NCBI RefSeq assembly: GCF_001640805.2
Contig: NC_066845.1
Location: 16,370,307 to 16,434,306 of the forward strand
From: Lates calcarifer
Taxonomy: Eukaryota > Chordata > Actinopteri > Centropomidae
DNA length: 64,000 nucleotides
Reading direction: 5' to 3'
Of this stretch, positions 25,786-38,340 are shown piece by piece. The notes below the pieces were generated by a model. The model was not told the DNA's origin. It saw only the letters and a list, made by a program, of their open reading frames with translations, and made no database searches. Both the position numbers and the translations under genes were made by a program. How positions within the stretch are numbered: the first letter of the stretch is position 1; each line of letters starts with the position of its first letter.

Positions 25786-25910
25786 TGCCCTCCCTCTCTT
25801 TCTCCCCCTCCTTGGTGCTTTTAAATGATGAGAAATACTCTAGCAGTGTTTCAGTAGGCAGTCAAATTGAGCTCAGAGCCTCCCCCTCTCCCTTAAAATG
25901 AACACATTCT
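25681..25910 (-). promoter_or_regulatory. CT/GA-rich tract, possible upstream regulatory region of angptl2
   Basis: A long CT-rich tract (about 25721-25815 on the plus strand, GA-rich on the minus strand) adjoins a TTTAAAA-like sequence at about 25820 in minus-strand orientation, about 5 kb upstream of the angptl2 start. GA-rich leaders and promoters are common in vertebrate genes, but a plain simple repeat explains it equally well. Confidence 0.2.
25721..25815 (+). repeat. CT-rich simple repeat
   Basis: Imperfect (CT)n with CCCT and TTTC interruptions. It explains the leucine/serine-rich open frame at 25521-25901, which is not a gene. Confidence 0.85.
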
Positions 25911-25992
25911 TGTTTAAAGCAACAGCCTTCTTTCTCCACCCCTCCTCCCCATGGCACAAAAGAGATCCACAAGCATGCACAACACAAGCCAT

Positions 25993-26014
25993 ACACACAC
26001 ACACACACACACAC
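25993..26014 (+). repeat. (CA)n microsatellite
   Basis: Eleven perfect AC dinucleotides. Confidence 0.9.
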
Positions 26015-29000
26015 TTCTCAAATTTCCAACCCCTGCCCCCTGGCCACTGGTTCACCACCACCACTATTTCTGGCTCGGTCTGCATGGTTCTTCTGGTGGT
26101 GGGCAGCAGTGATGTTATACTGATCAGATCCTAATTGGGCGTGAGTGAACACTTGCCCTGAGAGGGACGGAAAGACGCTGACAGAAAGGAAGCAGATCCA
26201 GGTGTTTGACTCAGACTAGGTCTGGGTGAGTGACTGCTGACCCTACTTCATAGCCTGGAGGAGACATGTCTGAAACAGGCTTGATCTCTGTTTAGTGCAG
26301 CACACTTGAACTACATCTTGTGGGGGGATAATTGCATAATTACTTCAAAAGCAGAGCAGTACTTGTGTCCATGTGTGTTGGTGGACAATAGGATATGAAA
26401 CATGTTGTTCTGTCAAAGTGTGGACCATCCTGCCAATGATCTGTAAATTTCTCAAGCAGAGACTTGGCTTCTGCTTACTGTTGCCTTGGCTGCTGTTTTT
26501 GTGTTGTTTTTGTGTTGTCTTCCTGTTTTCAATAAGAATAAAGTTGTCCAGCTACTAATGTTGTGACTGGATTTCCTCTGCTAAGATTACATAATATTTA
26601 ATTTTCTATTTGATGGACAGAAACTTCACAGTTGTATTTTTCTAAATGTGTAATTACAGAAGAATTTACACATTTCTTGCAGCTATTAAAATATAATTTT
26701 ATAATATAGACGTTTTAATTCTGGTATTAATGGATGTTTCACCTATTCAAATATAATTTGTCTGGACCCAGCCTGTAACAACACCAAATGGGCAACTATT
26801 ACATTTAACTGTTTTAGCCTTGAGCAAATAAAAATTAGGCATCATTCCAGCAGCTAACAGTAGTCATCTTATCAAGTTCCAGTTTATCATGCAGTATTGC
26901 ATGCAGTGCAGTGTTTTATTGTAGCTTCTTTTTAAATAAAATTTCTAAGTTTGGCTGTGGAGTTTGTTTTACAATGCAGAGGATGTGTGATTCTCCTCTC
27001 TGGAGTATAAACATTAAATATGTTACAGATGGTGACTAACTTTTATGTGTGTTAACTATAAACTATAAAGTGTTGTGATGAGTATAAAATAGGAAAGGAA
27101 GGGAAAATAATTAAAATGAATGAGAAGAGGTTGCATGTCTCTCTCATGCCAAAGCTAAATTTTCTTTCTACTGTGTATGCAACTATTCAAGTGTTCTTAT
27201 ATTGTATACTATACAATCAGCGTTTTCCATTGAATTATTTTAAATTTCTATGTACAATGCCCTTTAAGCCTATAGATTTAAAGATTGGCCTCACTGCATC
27301 ACTGAAATCCTCTTGTACAGTGTGCATTCATGTGTTTTCTATCAGGGAATCCTCTAGTCATAAAACGGTCATACTTTGACTTTGGGGAAATGTTCCCATG
27401 CACTATTAACCAAATGTAGTAAGACTGGAAAAGCTATTTACAATAGGTAGCATTTAACCTTTCTGATGTTAGTTGCTGTAACATCCCTGGAGCATAATTT
27501 AATAGTAAGTGAAAGAAAATATTGTAAACTACAAAGTGCTGAAAATGCAACCAGCTAAAGTGAAAGCAGGAGCTTACTGTAGTTTAGAAATATCTACAGT
27601 GAAGAACCAAATCACATATTATAAACATATTCCTTGTGTATATTACATAAAGGATTATTTGAGTTTCACATTTATGTATGATTTCTTTGTTCAGATCATG
27701 TGTCATTCAGTTTTTGCATGCAGACAGCCGCTGATTTCTTCCATGGTGGATTCAGTTTCATCCTTAAGTGAATGGAACCATCTAAATGGTTCCCCTAATG
27801 ACACAGCGAGAATGTACAACTGGCTTTATGAGACAAAATTCCTGGCATAAGATACTGGACCAGCACGACGTGGACAAATTCATTTCATAACATCCAAGAT
27901 TAAGCCAGACTGAAGGACCGGTCAAGTTAATCCCTTAAAGAGATTTTTGATCAAAGAAAATGTGACTAAATATCAGCCCTCCTGTGTCACATGTTTTACT
28001 GAACTGGTATTATTCAATTGTTTATACCCTCTTCCTTCTCGTTCCGCTCCTAAATGACAACTGCAGCTGACTTTGCAGCAAACCGGTGAATGAAGCTCTT
28101 ACTCACTTGCTGGGAAGCTGAGCTGCCTCTCAGTGTTGAGTGACTCATTGGGTCTCATCCAAAACCACGGTGTTGGTGCAGTGATTAGTTCTCTTTCCAT
28201 CTCTAATCCGCAGCAGGTGGGGGAACACCGGATCATAAAAATGTCAGGGGAAAATGTTACCACCATATTGAAATAGTAACCAATCAATGCATTTTAAAGC
28301 TGCTAGCACCACATGAGAGAGATCATGGAAAGTGGCTTCATATTGAAAATGTTTCACAGATGAGTTTCTGTGTTGGTGAATGAATGAGCATGTTGAGAGA
28401 GTTGTGTGATTGTTTACCATGTTTTCAACGGGATTAGCAGGAGGAAAGCTTCTGTTACGAATACAATTTGTGGCCAGTTGTGTAAAAATGTAGAGTTTAC
28501 GAGGGGATAATGGCTTATTAATCATCTTAATTCTGATACTCACAAACACACCAAATTATCAAGTAAATGTCAGATACAATAAAGAGTTTATTTTCAACAA
28601 AATAAGTCACATACGGGTAACAGCTGCTAGATTAGTGAATTGCATTATTCATTCTCCTTTAAACAAAACAAGCTCACATAGATATGAGGAAGTGAAGAAA
28701 GAGTAGAGAGCCTACAGCACTTTTATATGTCAAACACAGCTTTTTTAGATCAGCACAGCATTTTAAAATTAGTATTCAAGTGTTTCAAATATTAAAATAT
28801 GTAACCTGCAACTCATGATCTGTCTCTATGTTGATGTTGTTCATGACTGAAGAACGAATCTGTTTGGTAGAAAACAAGTGTACAAGTTTGCAAAAACAGT
28901 AAGAGCTCTTTAGAATGACAGATGCACAGCATGGGCTTTTTTCCATGAGCTAATGTTTCTGCAACAACATGCCTCCTTTTAGAGCTGAAAGGAAAAGAAT

Positions 29001-32000
29001 GACATCATGGTTTTATCCTTATTAAAGAGAAGGGATGTATAAAATCTTCTGTATAACATAGACAAATCCTTGAATAAAAACAGTATTCTAGAATATTTAT
29101 ACAACATATTTAGGAAGCTCATTTGCTAAATCCTTCAAATTTGCAACGTGAACTTGTAAGATGAATGTCTAAGCATACTGTGGAATGCATTTCAGTTTCA
29201 GTATGAAAAGCCAGACGTGAAAAGGTTACACCTAGGCAGTGACAGAATACAAGTAAGTGCAAAATATATAAGCAGATATGGTGTGCCGGTATAGAATTAG
29301 ATTATAAGACAAACAAAAGGAGAATAAAGATATTGTGGCTGGGTTAATCTGTGCAAATTTCTAGACAAAGTTGCAAGTAATCAGATGACCCTGGGGCCTT
29401 TTTCCCCGCTCACTTACTGTTACCAGCAAATACTGTAGCTCTGCAGCTTTCCAATGTGCGGTGTAACATTTCTCAAAAAGCCAGAAAAGAAGTTACTCCG
29501 TTAACAAACATGAACGCAGTTAAGTTACTTGCAGCCTTGGGTGACACTGACATAAACATATTAGTTGGACAGCTTTAAGTCAAACAACACAGTTCCCTTT
29601 TGTCCATAGTTTAATAAGAACTATTAGTGCTATTCAAATTTGTTTTTACAAATGTCCCACAATAACTTAATCCATGTTATATTTTTATGAATGGATCAGA
29701 TGTAATGAGACTGTGTTGTGTCTGTTAGTATATGTACCTAATATGAGTGGCTTACTGTGTGAGTTGTTTAAACACGGGCATGTACAAGGCCAGCGTGTCT
29801 CCCTGTCTGCCAGCCATGATGGATGGTTCTCTGGTGACCTGTGTTGACCTTGTCACCTATGGCCTACTGTTGCGTATTGTTTGTTATCCATGTTTGATTG
29901 ACAAGCTTATTACAACTGCGAATTCACTTTTGTAAATTGTTGTCAAAATAAGCCTTTTTTGGCATGTTTATTCTATATGGCTGCATTATAAATCAATTGG
30001 TGCTGTAACAAATTTATCAAAATAGAAATATTAATATTTTCCTCTGTGATGTGGCATGGAAAGAGTTTGCTTAATTATTCCATGGGCTCTCTGTGTAGGA
30101 CTCTGTGTGCCTGGTGGCTAGACCTACAAGGACCGTTCTGTTGGGAGGAAAATTTAGAGTTTTATGATCTGAGTGGAAAGAATGGGACTGGCTCAGGATT
30201 TTGTCAAGCTCACCCCAACTGTTGCAGAAACCACCAAATGAGACCAGTAAATATGGAACGTGTGAGAATTCAGAGGAACAGGATTTCATTCAGACTTCAT
30301 TAGGCTGATGTTGAAAGCATGAGCAACCTGTGTGGCCTTCTCTGAAAATCTCTTGACATAACTCATGCAGTGATTTAACAATGTATCGCTAAAAGCTGGA
30401 GCTGCAAATAACATTAGGCAGCATGTGACCAACTTTTGTTTTTGTAGATTCAGAAAATTCAGAAGTTTCTGTATTTCCCTGTTGATAGGGAAAGTTTGTG
30501 TCTTAACAAGCATTAATCCATAAACCAGTTCAGTATCCTACATATATTACTTTTGACATCATGCCTCAAGCGTGAAATTTAAAGATCAAGGTCACAATAC
30601 CTATTTGTCAGAAGTGCAAAAGGTTTGCCGTATGGTTTCCAGACATGTTTTACAAGAGGGCTGCCTTGACATCACTTGGAAAGAATCCAAAAGAACGCAC
30701 TCAGAAGGTAAAGGCTTTTTCAACAGGTGCTGTGATTTGGGATCCATGGAAGCAGCAGAGAGCAACAAATAAAGGCCTGTACCTTATAAGATCAACTTGT
30801 AAATATAATGATGTGTGACCTAATATGCTGGTGAAAGACAACCACAGTAGTTCTGTATGGGTTTTATATGTGATATATGTATTGCCCATTCAGTGTCAAA
30901 GAGGCAACCTGATTTCCTGTCAAAGACTCAGGAAGAAAGAGTTGTAATATAGGAAAGAGCTGGAGTTTGGTAAACACATGCAGCTCTGTCATCAGGGGAA
31001 GCTGTCAGGTAGTTCAGATTTCAGAAAGCTCAGCTCTCAGTGGAGTTTGTGACTCTGTGTGGATTATGTCAGCAGCATATTTGACCTACTTTTTTGGCTC
31101 AATGATCATTGCTTGTGCAAATACAAATAATTCCCTTCAAAACTGTCTATTGTAAAAAAGTACAGCACACTAAACATTCAACATGATATGTATGTACACC
31201 CTGCTCAGTGCCCAATGTTCTTGACTGTTCTTGACACTTTGTTCTGCAACTCTGATAGGCATGTGCACATATAGCAGATGAGACCTGCTTTGTAGACGAT
31301 GTTAGCATCTTCAAGTCACACTTGGAGCAAATCATGAATCTTGGATCATGGATCTCAGTTATGCTATTATAGTCATCCCACATGTTTATGTGACAGATTT
31401 GTTTTATAGCAGGAGTGATCAGTCTTTAAATGCCATCTTTGTGGCTCTCTCAAATCTTATTGGACATTTATTAGGCAGCAATATCATCATCTTTGAATGG
31501 GCCAGCCTCCAAGCCAGGTGTGACACATTAATGCAGCAATCATTACCTGTTTCTCTCTTGTTTCAGCCCCTGGACTGTAGAGAACAAGGTGTATTCTGTA
31601 GCTGTGTATTTAGGTTCAGGTCTGCTAGCTTTAATCACTGATGTCCTGGGTAAAGGACAGCCTGGGGAATGAGTGGAACAGCACCCTGGCTCAAGGTAGA
31701 CCATAGCTCATTTCCCTACTGTTTATGGAATTACGGATGGCAGCAGGGACACCCCCAAGCCCCTGGCTAAGCCTGACTTTAAACACTGTTACTGTACAGC
31801 CATATACTACATTGCCTGACTCTGAACTAAGTAGCATTAGAGAAGCATTATATGGAAAAAAAACATGAGTTTATGGTGTTTATGGGGGTATTCTAATATG
31901 GGAAAATTTCATGCAAATAATTTCATCATAGAGTATGTGTTTGTTCTATATCTAGAGTCTCCAGCCTGTCAGAATATCTGTTTGCTAATTTCCTGTGTGA

Positions 32001-35000
32001 GGAAACTGATAGGAAGTATGGCAGTGCAAAATAATACCTCTTATAATAACATCCTTATGCCAAGGACTTGTGTTGGATTAGTGTTTTTTTTTTTTTTTTT
32101 TTTTTTAACTATTTTTGTGTAGTTGCTACATTTTGTTATACTGTCTTGTTAGGTTACATATGTGCTTGATGAGCTTTACCTTACTGAAAAAAAACTATAT
32201 GCATGCATTGACACGTATAACCAGTGCACTAATGCAAGTGCAGCACATCAAATCATTGCTTTCAGGAATCAGAGAAAACTGAAAAACATGTTTCTTGACA
32301 AATTGCAGCTATGAGCAAATTTGGGACCAACACTCAGGATCTGTTCTCAAACCCAACTCCACTGATGACCCACAAAATTCCTGTGCCAGGCCTTGTTGTA
32401 CAGATGTTGGCATGAAAAGTATGTCATGTTGTTGTTTGTTTTGTGGCCAGCCCGTTAATGTCACCCTTTTTTCAGACAGCATTGAGCTTTACTCATACAG
32501 GTCGGACCCTGGTGTTGAGGTGTGTTTTCTTTATGGTGTACTGGAGGAGTGCTTGTACACTGATGTTTTACTGGAAAGCAGTGTAGTTCTGTTGATAAAC
32601 CTGCATGTGCAGACAAACTCAAATGCATATGCTTAACACTAAGTATAAATCTTTCTATCTTCAACTACACCTTTATTTGATATCCCATAAATCAAAGGCA
32701 GTGGTAACCATCCAAAACTGAGAAATAGAAATAAAATAAAAATTGAATCAGTCCCAAACCATCAGTCACCCTGTTTTGACTTGAAATTTTTGGTGCCCAT
32801 TATGAATCATGATTTTGAATAAGAAATCTGAACCAGCATAGTGTGCTGAATCTTTGTCTTGCCTTCACCAAAATCTGGTTACTGACACCTTAGTGCATTT
32901 TATGTAACTGACAAGCAAAACACAAATCAAAACTGATTCATAAATTGTGTCTTTTGTTCTCAATTTTATCCATCTTTGCATTTTATTAAAAACATTTTCA
33001 CTTAATGAGCAGGTTTCCAAGTGAAAGCCATTGACCTGAAACTCCCAGGGAGTACTCGGTCCAGTTTATGTGACTAAATTCAGTCAAGTGTGGCCTTTTC
33101 CATCCCTGTGTTTCAACAAAGCATGTGTGTTTGCTTGACCCTACTATAAACATTGAACCTGCTGTGAATATTAAATTCTTTTCCATTGTGGCTAATAAGT
33201 TACTCTGCTAATGAGCTCTGAAGCATTTGAAATGAAATTTGAAACATACCCTTTTATATTCCTTTTATTCCCAGGCCTTTTAGTGTGTTGAAATAAGGTG
33301 ACAAATTAATGGAAAAATTGGTGATGTGGGCTGAACCATCACCTCATCCCCAAATAAGCAGGCCTACAGAGAATTTACCATCATTGTGAGTTCCTATCAC
33401 CTTAAAGACCAGACCCTGACAACTTGTGAAATCAGAAATTACCATGCTGACAACTGAATAGTTGACCTCAAACAGCTGGTAAAATTCTTGATACCAGTGG
33501 TAAATGTGGGTAAATTCCATGATAGCCAACTTATGACTGTAAATTGACTTGATAAGCCAAAGTAACTTACTAACTTACAATTCCATATCATTTGTTGATG
33601 TAACTGCAGGTACACTGATTAGCAACATGTCCAGGCTGCTGCAATTATGCCTGTAGTCCATCACTGACACCTTGCTGTATGTTTTTTTTTTTTTTTATTG
33701 GTCTGTTTCATCTTTTTACCAGTGATTGCTGACCACCTGGTCACTTGATATTTCCAGATTTTAACAGGTTGAGTGAGGTCACATAAACACACCATTAAAA
33801 AAGTGACAGGCATGCTGTAGATTTTGTGTTAGTAAATGCTGCACAAGATACATGAGCTGTGTCTGCACAGTTTGTACAAAAGAGTGCTACACTACTAGGT
33901 TGCATTTCTCTGGAAGAGCAGCCTAGATCATTTATTGAAATCTGACGTCTTGGATTTTGTTTAAACAAATGAGATACAGCTTATTAATGAGCTGTAGCTG
34001 TACTAATAGGTGGATTTTGTTCCTTTTGGACAGAGCCAGGCTGTTTTACCTTGTTTCCAGTTTTTTATACTAAGCTAATTGGCTGCTCTCTGTACCTTTG
34101 CGCAGATGTGAGAGTGGTATCTATTTTCTCTCTCAACTCCTTACTTCCTTACTTCTTCTCAGTACAAGTACTGTATATGCAATAACAAACACCTTCCTGA
34201 CGAAATTGGCTGTAAAGTAGGGTTTTGCTCAGATTCCTTTGAAATCTTAAAAATCACAGAATTTCCACATGTTCAGTCTGTATAACTGCAGTTGGCCATA
34301 CTCCATTTAGGACTTACTTGGGCTACATAGTTAATGTAAGATGCTATAACTGAGTATCACTCATTCTGTTACTTCAGTAATGGCCATAATATTATATAAC
34401 ATATTCAAATGGAGTGCCCCAATCGCAGATGTTCTATTACCTCCTCCTATTGTGACAGTGGCTATTTCTAATATAGTGGAAAGATATTATGATTTCTGTA
34501 CTGTAGCTGTACTAGTAATAAATAGGCATGTTTGTTGGCTTTTGTGTTCCGTGTATGTTACAAGGCTTATGTGTGAGTCTTTATAGATGGAAACAGACCA
34601 CACAGTCAGCAAAGCTATACTTTGAAGCTGCAGACTGTTTGTCTTGGATCATTCCAGGTCAAATAAGCCGTCAAAGTTGTGTTTGATGACTTTGCTGCCA
34701 CCCTTCAGTGTACAGTAGCTTCTCAAACTAGAGCTGCTAAAACCAGTCTGTTGTCAGTCAGTATTGGCACATCCACAAATATCCAAACCATTCAATCATT
34801 TGTCTTAGCAGGAAGAGTGTTGGGTTTTTTACGACATCTTTTCTTCTCTGAGTAGCTTTACCTGGTATTTGGTATAGTGGTATTTTCCACAATTCATCCC
34901 AGCAGGAAGCAAATGTAGATTAGATTTTCCGTTTGCTGTCCCTGTGGTGATTTTTGTTAGACAACAGCTTACAAATCATTTGTTATGATTTCCTCTGTGA

Positions 35001-38000
35001 AAACAGTAGTTAATCAGTTGCCGGAAGGCTTTGGCTGTCTCAATGTCAAAAACAGAAGGGAATCATTCTGCTTTGAAGGAAGACCTACTTGCTCCATTTG
35101 TCTCCATGTTTTGATTGTTTCTCCATGTGTGAAGAGGAAGTCCTTGACTGAGCGGGAAGCTTTCCACGCAGGGCAGCAAGACCTCATAACACACCAGTCT
35201 CATATATTACAGGAGGAGGATGGCACAGTCACTTGAAAGCTCAAAGCAGAATTAACATTCATCTTTTGAATGATCTGGAGCAAGCACGGCTTATTGTAGT
35301 TTAGACTAACTCTACCCAAACTGTCACCTGGGGGATTTCTGCCCTTCCTGAGCTGCTCTCCAGCCATTCTATCTTCATGGACCGGCCAAGGCAAAAGCTC
35401 ACTTTAGAGGGAGGTGGAAAAAGAGTAGCAAAGGACAGGGGCCAAGTGGGTAGATGTGGTGAGCTAAAATTGCAGACTAAAGCATATCTGTAAATCACAG
35501 AGCCCAGAGGATGGAAGAGGAATCCTCTTTGTGTTATTGTTTCCCATGTTCTTCCACCCCCAGTAATATTTTCCAGATTATAATATGCTCTTTGCCCTTT
35601 CTCTGAAGACAGACCCCAATTTCACAGGAGAAAACCAAAGGAACCACAGAGCGGGAATTGCTTTTTCCACTGCACATGAGATAATGTCTTGCTTATAGTG
35701 TTGTGCCTGGATTGAGCTGCCAAACTAAAGCATTGTTTTCACAGTGCTTTCAAGAGAACCAGTGTATGACTGAGACTTAAATAGTAGTTTCCAAGTTCTC
35801 AGAAATCTGGGATTAATGGTGAAATGGTGTTATCCTCCTTATAGTTTACAAGATTCAACACTTTACAGTGACATCATGTAATTTTCAAGTTTTATAGTTA
35901 ATGTATAGTATAGTTAATGAGTACATGCCTTCGGAAAGAATTTATAAGGGTCTTATACCATGAGTCTTATAGCATGGAGAAATCTGGCCACAAAATGTTT
36001 ACTGCCACAACCTACACATGGCTTAAGTGGAGCAGTGAGGCATTTCCTGGACCACATCAGAAAAGAGACAAGCTTAATAACCCCACACTTCTGAACAAAC
36101 ACATGCATACACTTAGTATCCTCTCAGCACAGGCTGCTTTCAGGGGCCAGTGTTGAGCTCATAATTTGGCTGAGTGTCTGCAGGGCTCTTTGTACTGTAC
36201 GGTCAGACTACAACATAAGACCAGTCCTGCACTCCAACTTTGGACATCGGCAATCTTTGTGTTTAGTTTGGAAATTTACCTTGGAAACATTTCTGAACAT
36301 GTAAGCTCAAGTCTATTAGTTCTTCCACTTCTTTGGTTGCAGCTATGATTATGAAAGAGATGACCCTCAGATTTTATTTTGGTTTAGAACATTTGAACTG
36401 TACAGGCATGATGCATGGATGAAACATTATGACAGTAGTAATTGATCACTGAGTCACTTGAATCAAGGCCTGGGAAACCTATCCTGATCCCCCCACCCCC
36501 ACCCCGACTCTTTCCTTTGGATGCCTAAGGCAAATGCAGGTTAGAGTGGGACATAATGTGAATCTGAAGTGTGCACTGTTCACTAGTGAAATGCTGCCCC
36601 TGTGCCACTGGCTCCCTGCAGATTAATGTGTGCAGTGCACACTTTAGAGCGTCAAGTGTTTAATTTCCTCCAAGTGGCAGAGCACATAGTTAGAATTATT
36701 GTCCATTTGACAGATCGTTGTAAATGTCACATGTCATTGCTGAGGACCTGACGCTGGGACATAAAGTTCCTGCTGAAACTACTCAAAAGTTACATTCATC
36801 CGGCAACAGCAATCAAATGAAACATTTTATTAGTTTCCCTTTGCAAAACTGGCAGCTAGTTTCACTTTGGAACAATAGGGTGCCTGTCGATTGAATTGTC
36901 TCATAAGTAAAATTTTATAACATTAGCCATTCCTTCAGAGCAAAGCAGCAGATTCTTCTCCAAGAGCCCTGCTCTTGTACTCCTGCCTAGATGATCTTAA
37001 GGTAGTAATTTGCTGAGTATTCATTCAAAAGCCTTATTGTTCTGCACAAGTTTAGAGCGTTGCTCTAGTCAGACACTTAATCAAACCTAAGCTCTCATTC
37101 GCACGGCTGTTTATGGTAGATGCCATACTTGATTACAGCCCTATTTGTAGAAGAGAAGAATAAAGTATATTAATTACTGTGTTACTCAGTTACACAAAAA
37201 ATAGCTAGTGACCTTTTGCCTTAAAGATTGTTTTAAATGCTTAACGTTATGCTCGTATTATATTACTTCTCTGTCCAAATACCTTAAATTGAAAGAAAAG
37301 ATCCATAGTTACTTAATGTTTGTCAGTCATAGCTTCCATGTACTTTGAGCCAATATTTAGTCTTGACAATTTTGCCAATATTTAGTCAGCTATTTCCACT
37401 GGCCAGGCAAAGCATTGCCATTAAAAGGCCAGAGCCCCAGACAGACATTATTACACTCGTCTGTCTGTCCAGTCAACGTGCCCAGATGATGTAAACTGTG
37501 TGTTACAGTGCTGAGTGTTATGTCAACAGTATAACCTTGAATGTTTACATCAGTTTTATCATCAGTGTGATTCAGCTCAAGGCTAGTTTTGTTGATGTAC
37601 TGACTCTGGATGAAATCCAAAGTCTGGACATGTGGCATTAAACCTTACGATCAGGTCCTACACTGACTGAATATCCCTGATGTGACATAAATGAATTATG
37701 TATGAATTATGAATACTGTATGTATCATGGCTACCACAAAAAAAACACTGTCAGTGTTATTTACAGGCACTTATATAAAATGATATTTCCAGCTCTCTGC
37801 AGAAACCTGATTTATTAAATGTTCTGACACCCAATTTCCCTTGCTTTCCTTTATAGGTAAGCATCCATATGCACCAAGCTGACTGTCAGACCCCATTTTA
37901 CAGACTATCATTTGTTGTGTGTCCAGCACCATTCACTTTAGATGGCCACTATCATCGTCTGTTAAACCAATTCAGCATGTTGAGTTGGAGTCAGATAAAG

Positions 38001-38300
38001 TCGCTGAGAGAGCTGTTTGAATGGCTGTTCAGCCAAGTTTTTCTGTGATTTCACCCATGTAGCTGATTTTTTTCCCCTATTTTTTGCCTAAAGCTTTTCT
38101 TTTCTTCTTTCACAAGCAAAACACCATGTGGTGACAACACCAGTGTAGAACAAAGTAAACCTTGGTAAATAAGCTTTATCTTTATCAAGACTACTCAGAG
38201 CAGAGGAAAAATGTTCATCGTGTTGGGAAGAAAGTATCCCTCTGCAACATGTTTCCTAAAATAAAATTTAAAAAAATATTCACAAATAATGTATAATTAT
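26015..38300. other. Gene-poor intergenic region
   Basis: About 12 kb of AT-rich sequence without recognisable exons, RNA genes or transposon coding sequence on either strand. It includes a 23-T tract at 32084-32106. Open frames up to 113 codons occur (such as 27509-27850 and 32295-32636) but have no domain, no homologue I recognise and no supporting splice sites. Confidence 0.5.
32084..32106 (+). repeat. Poly(T) tract
   Basis: Twenty-three consecutive T. It could be a retroposed poly(A) tail in minus orientation, but no SINE or LINE body was recognised beside it. Confidence 0.9.
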
Positions 38301-38340
38301 CCTTTCTCACCTGGGTGAGACCTAGCTTAGGTGAGAAAGG
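38301..38340. repeat. Perfect inverted repeat with nested palindrome
   Basis: The arms cctttctcacct (38301-38312) and aggtgagaaagg (38329-38340) are exact reverse complements with a 16-nt spacer. An inner palindrome, ctcacc-tg-ggtgag, spans 38306-38319 and shares the left arm, so two alternative hairpins are possible. Confidence 0.85.

Noticed and set aside
25521..25901. 126-codon plus-strand open frame
   Set aside because: Its middle is translation of the CT simple repeat (serine/leucine runs). No domain or splice context.
27509..27850. 113-codon open frame
   Set aside because: AT-rich, no domain, no promoter or splice support; length is unremarkable for chance.
37349..37387. Direct repeat GCCAATATTTAGTC twice, 25 bp apart
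   Set aside because: A short local duplication with no further copies seen; includes a CCAAT-like string but no other promoter feature.
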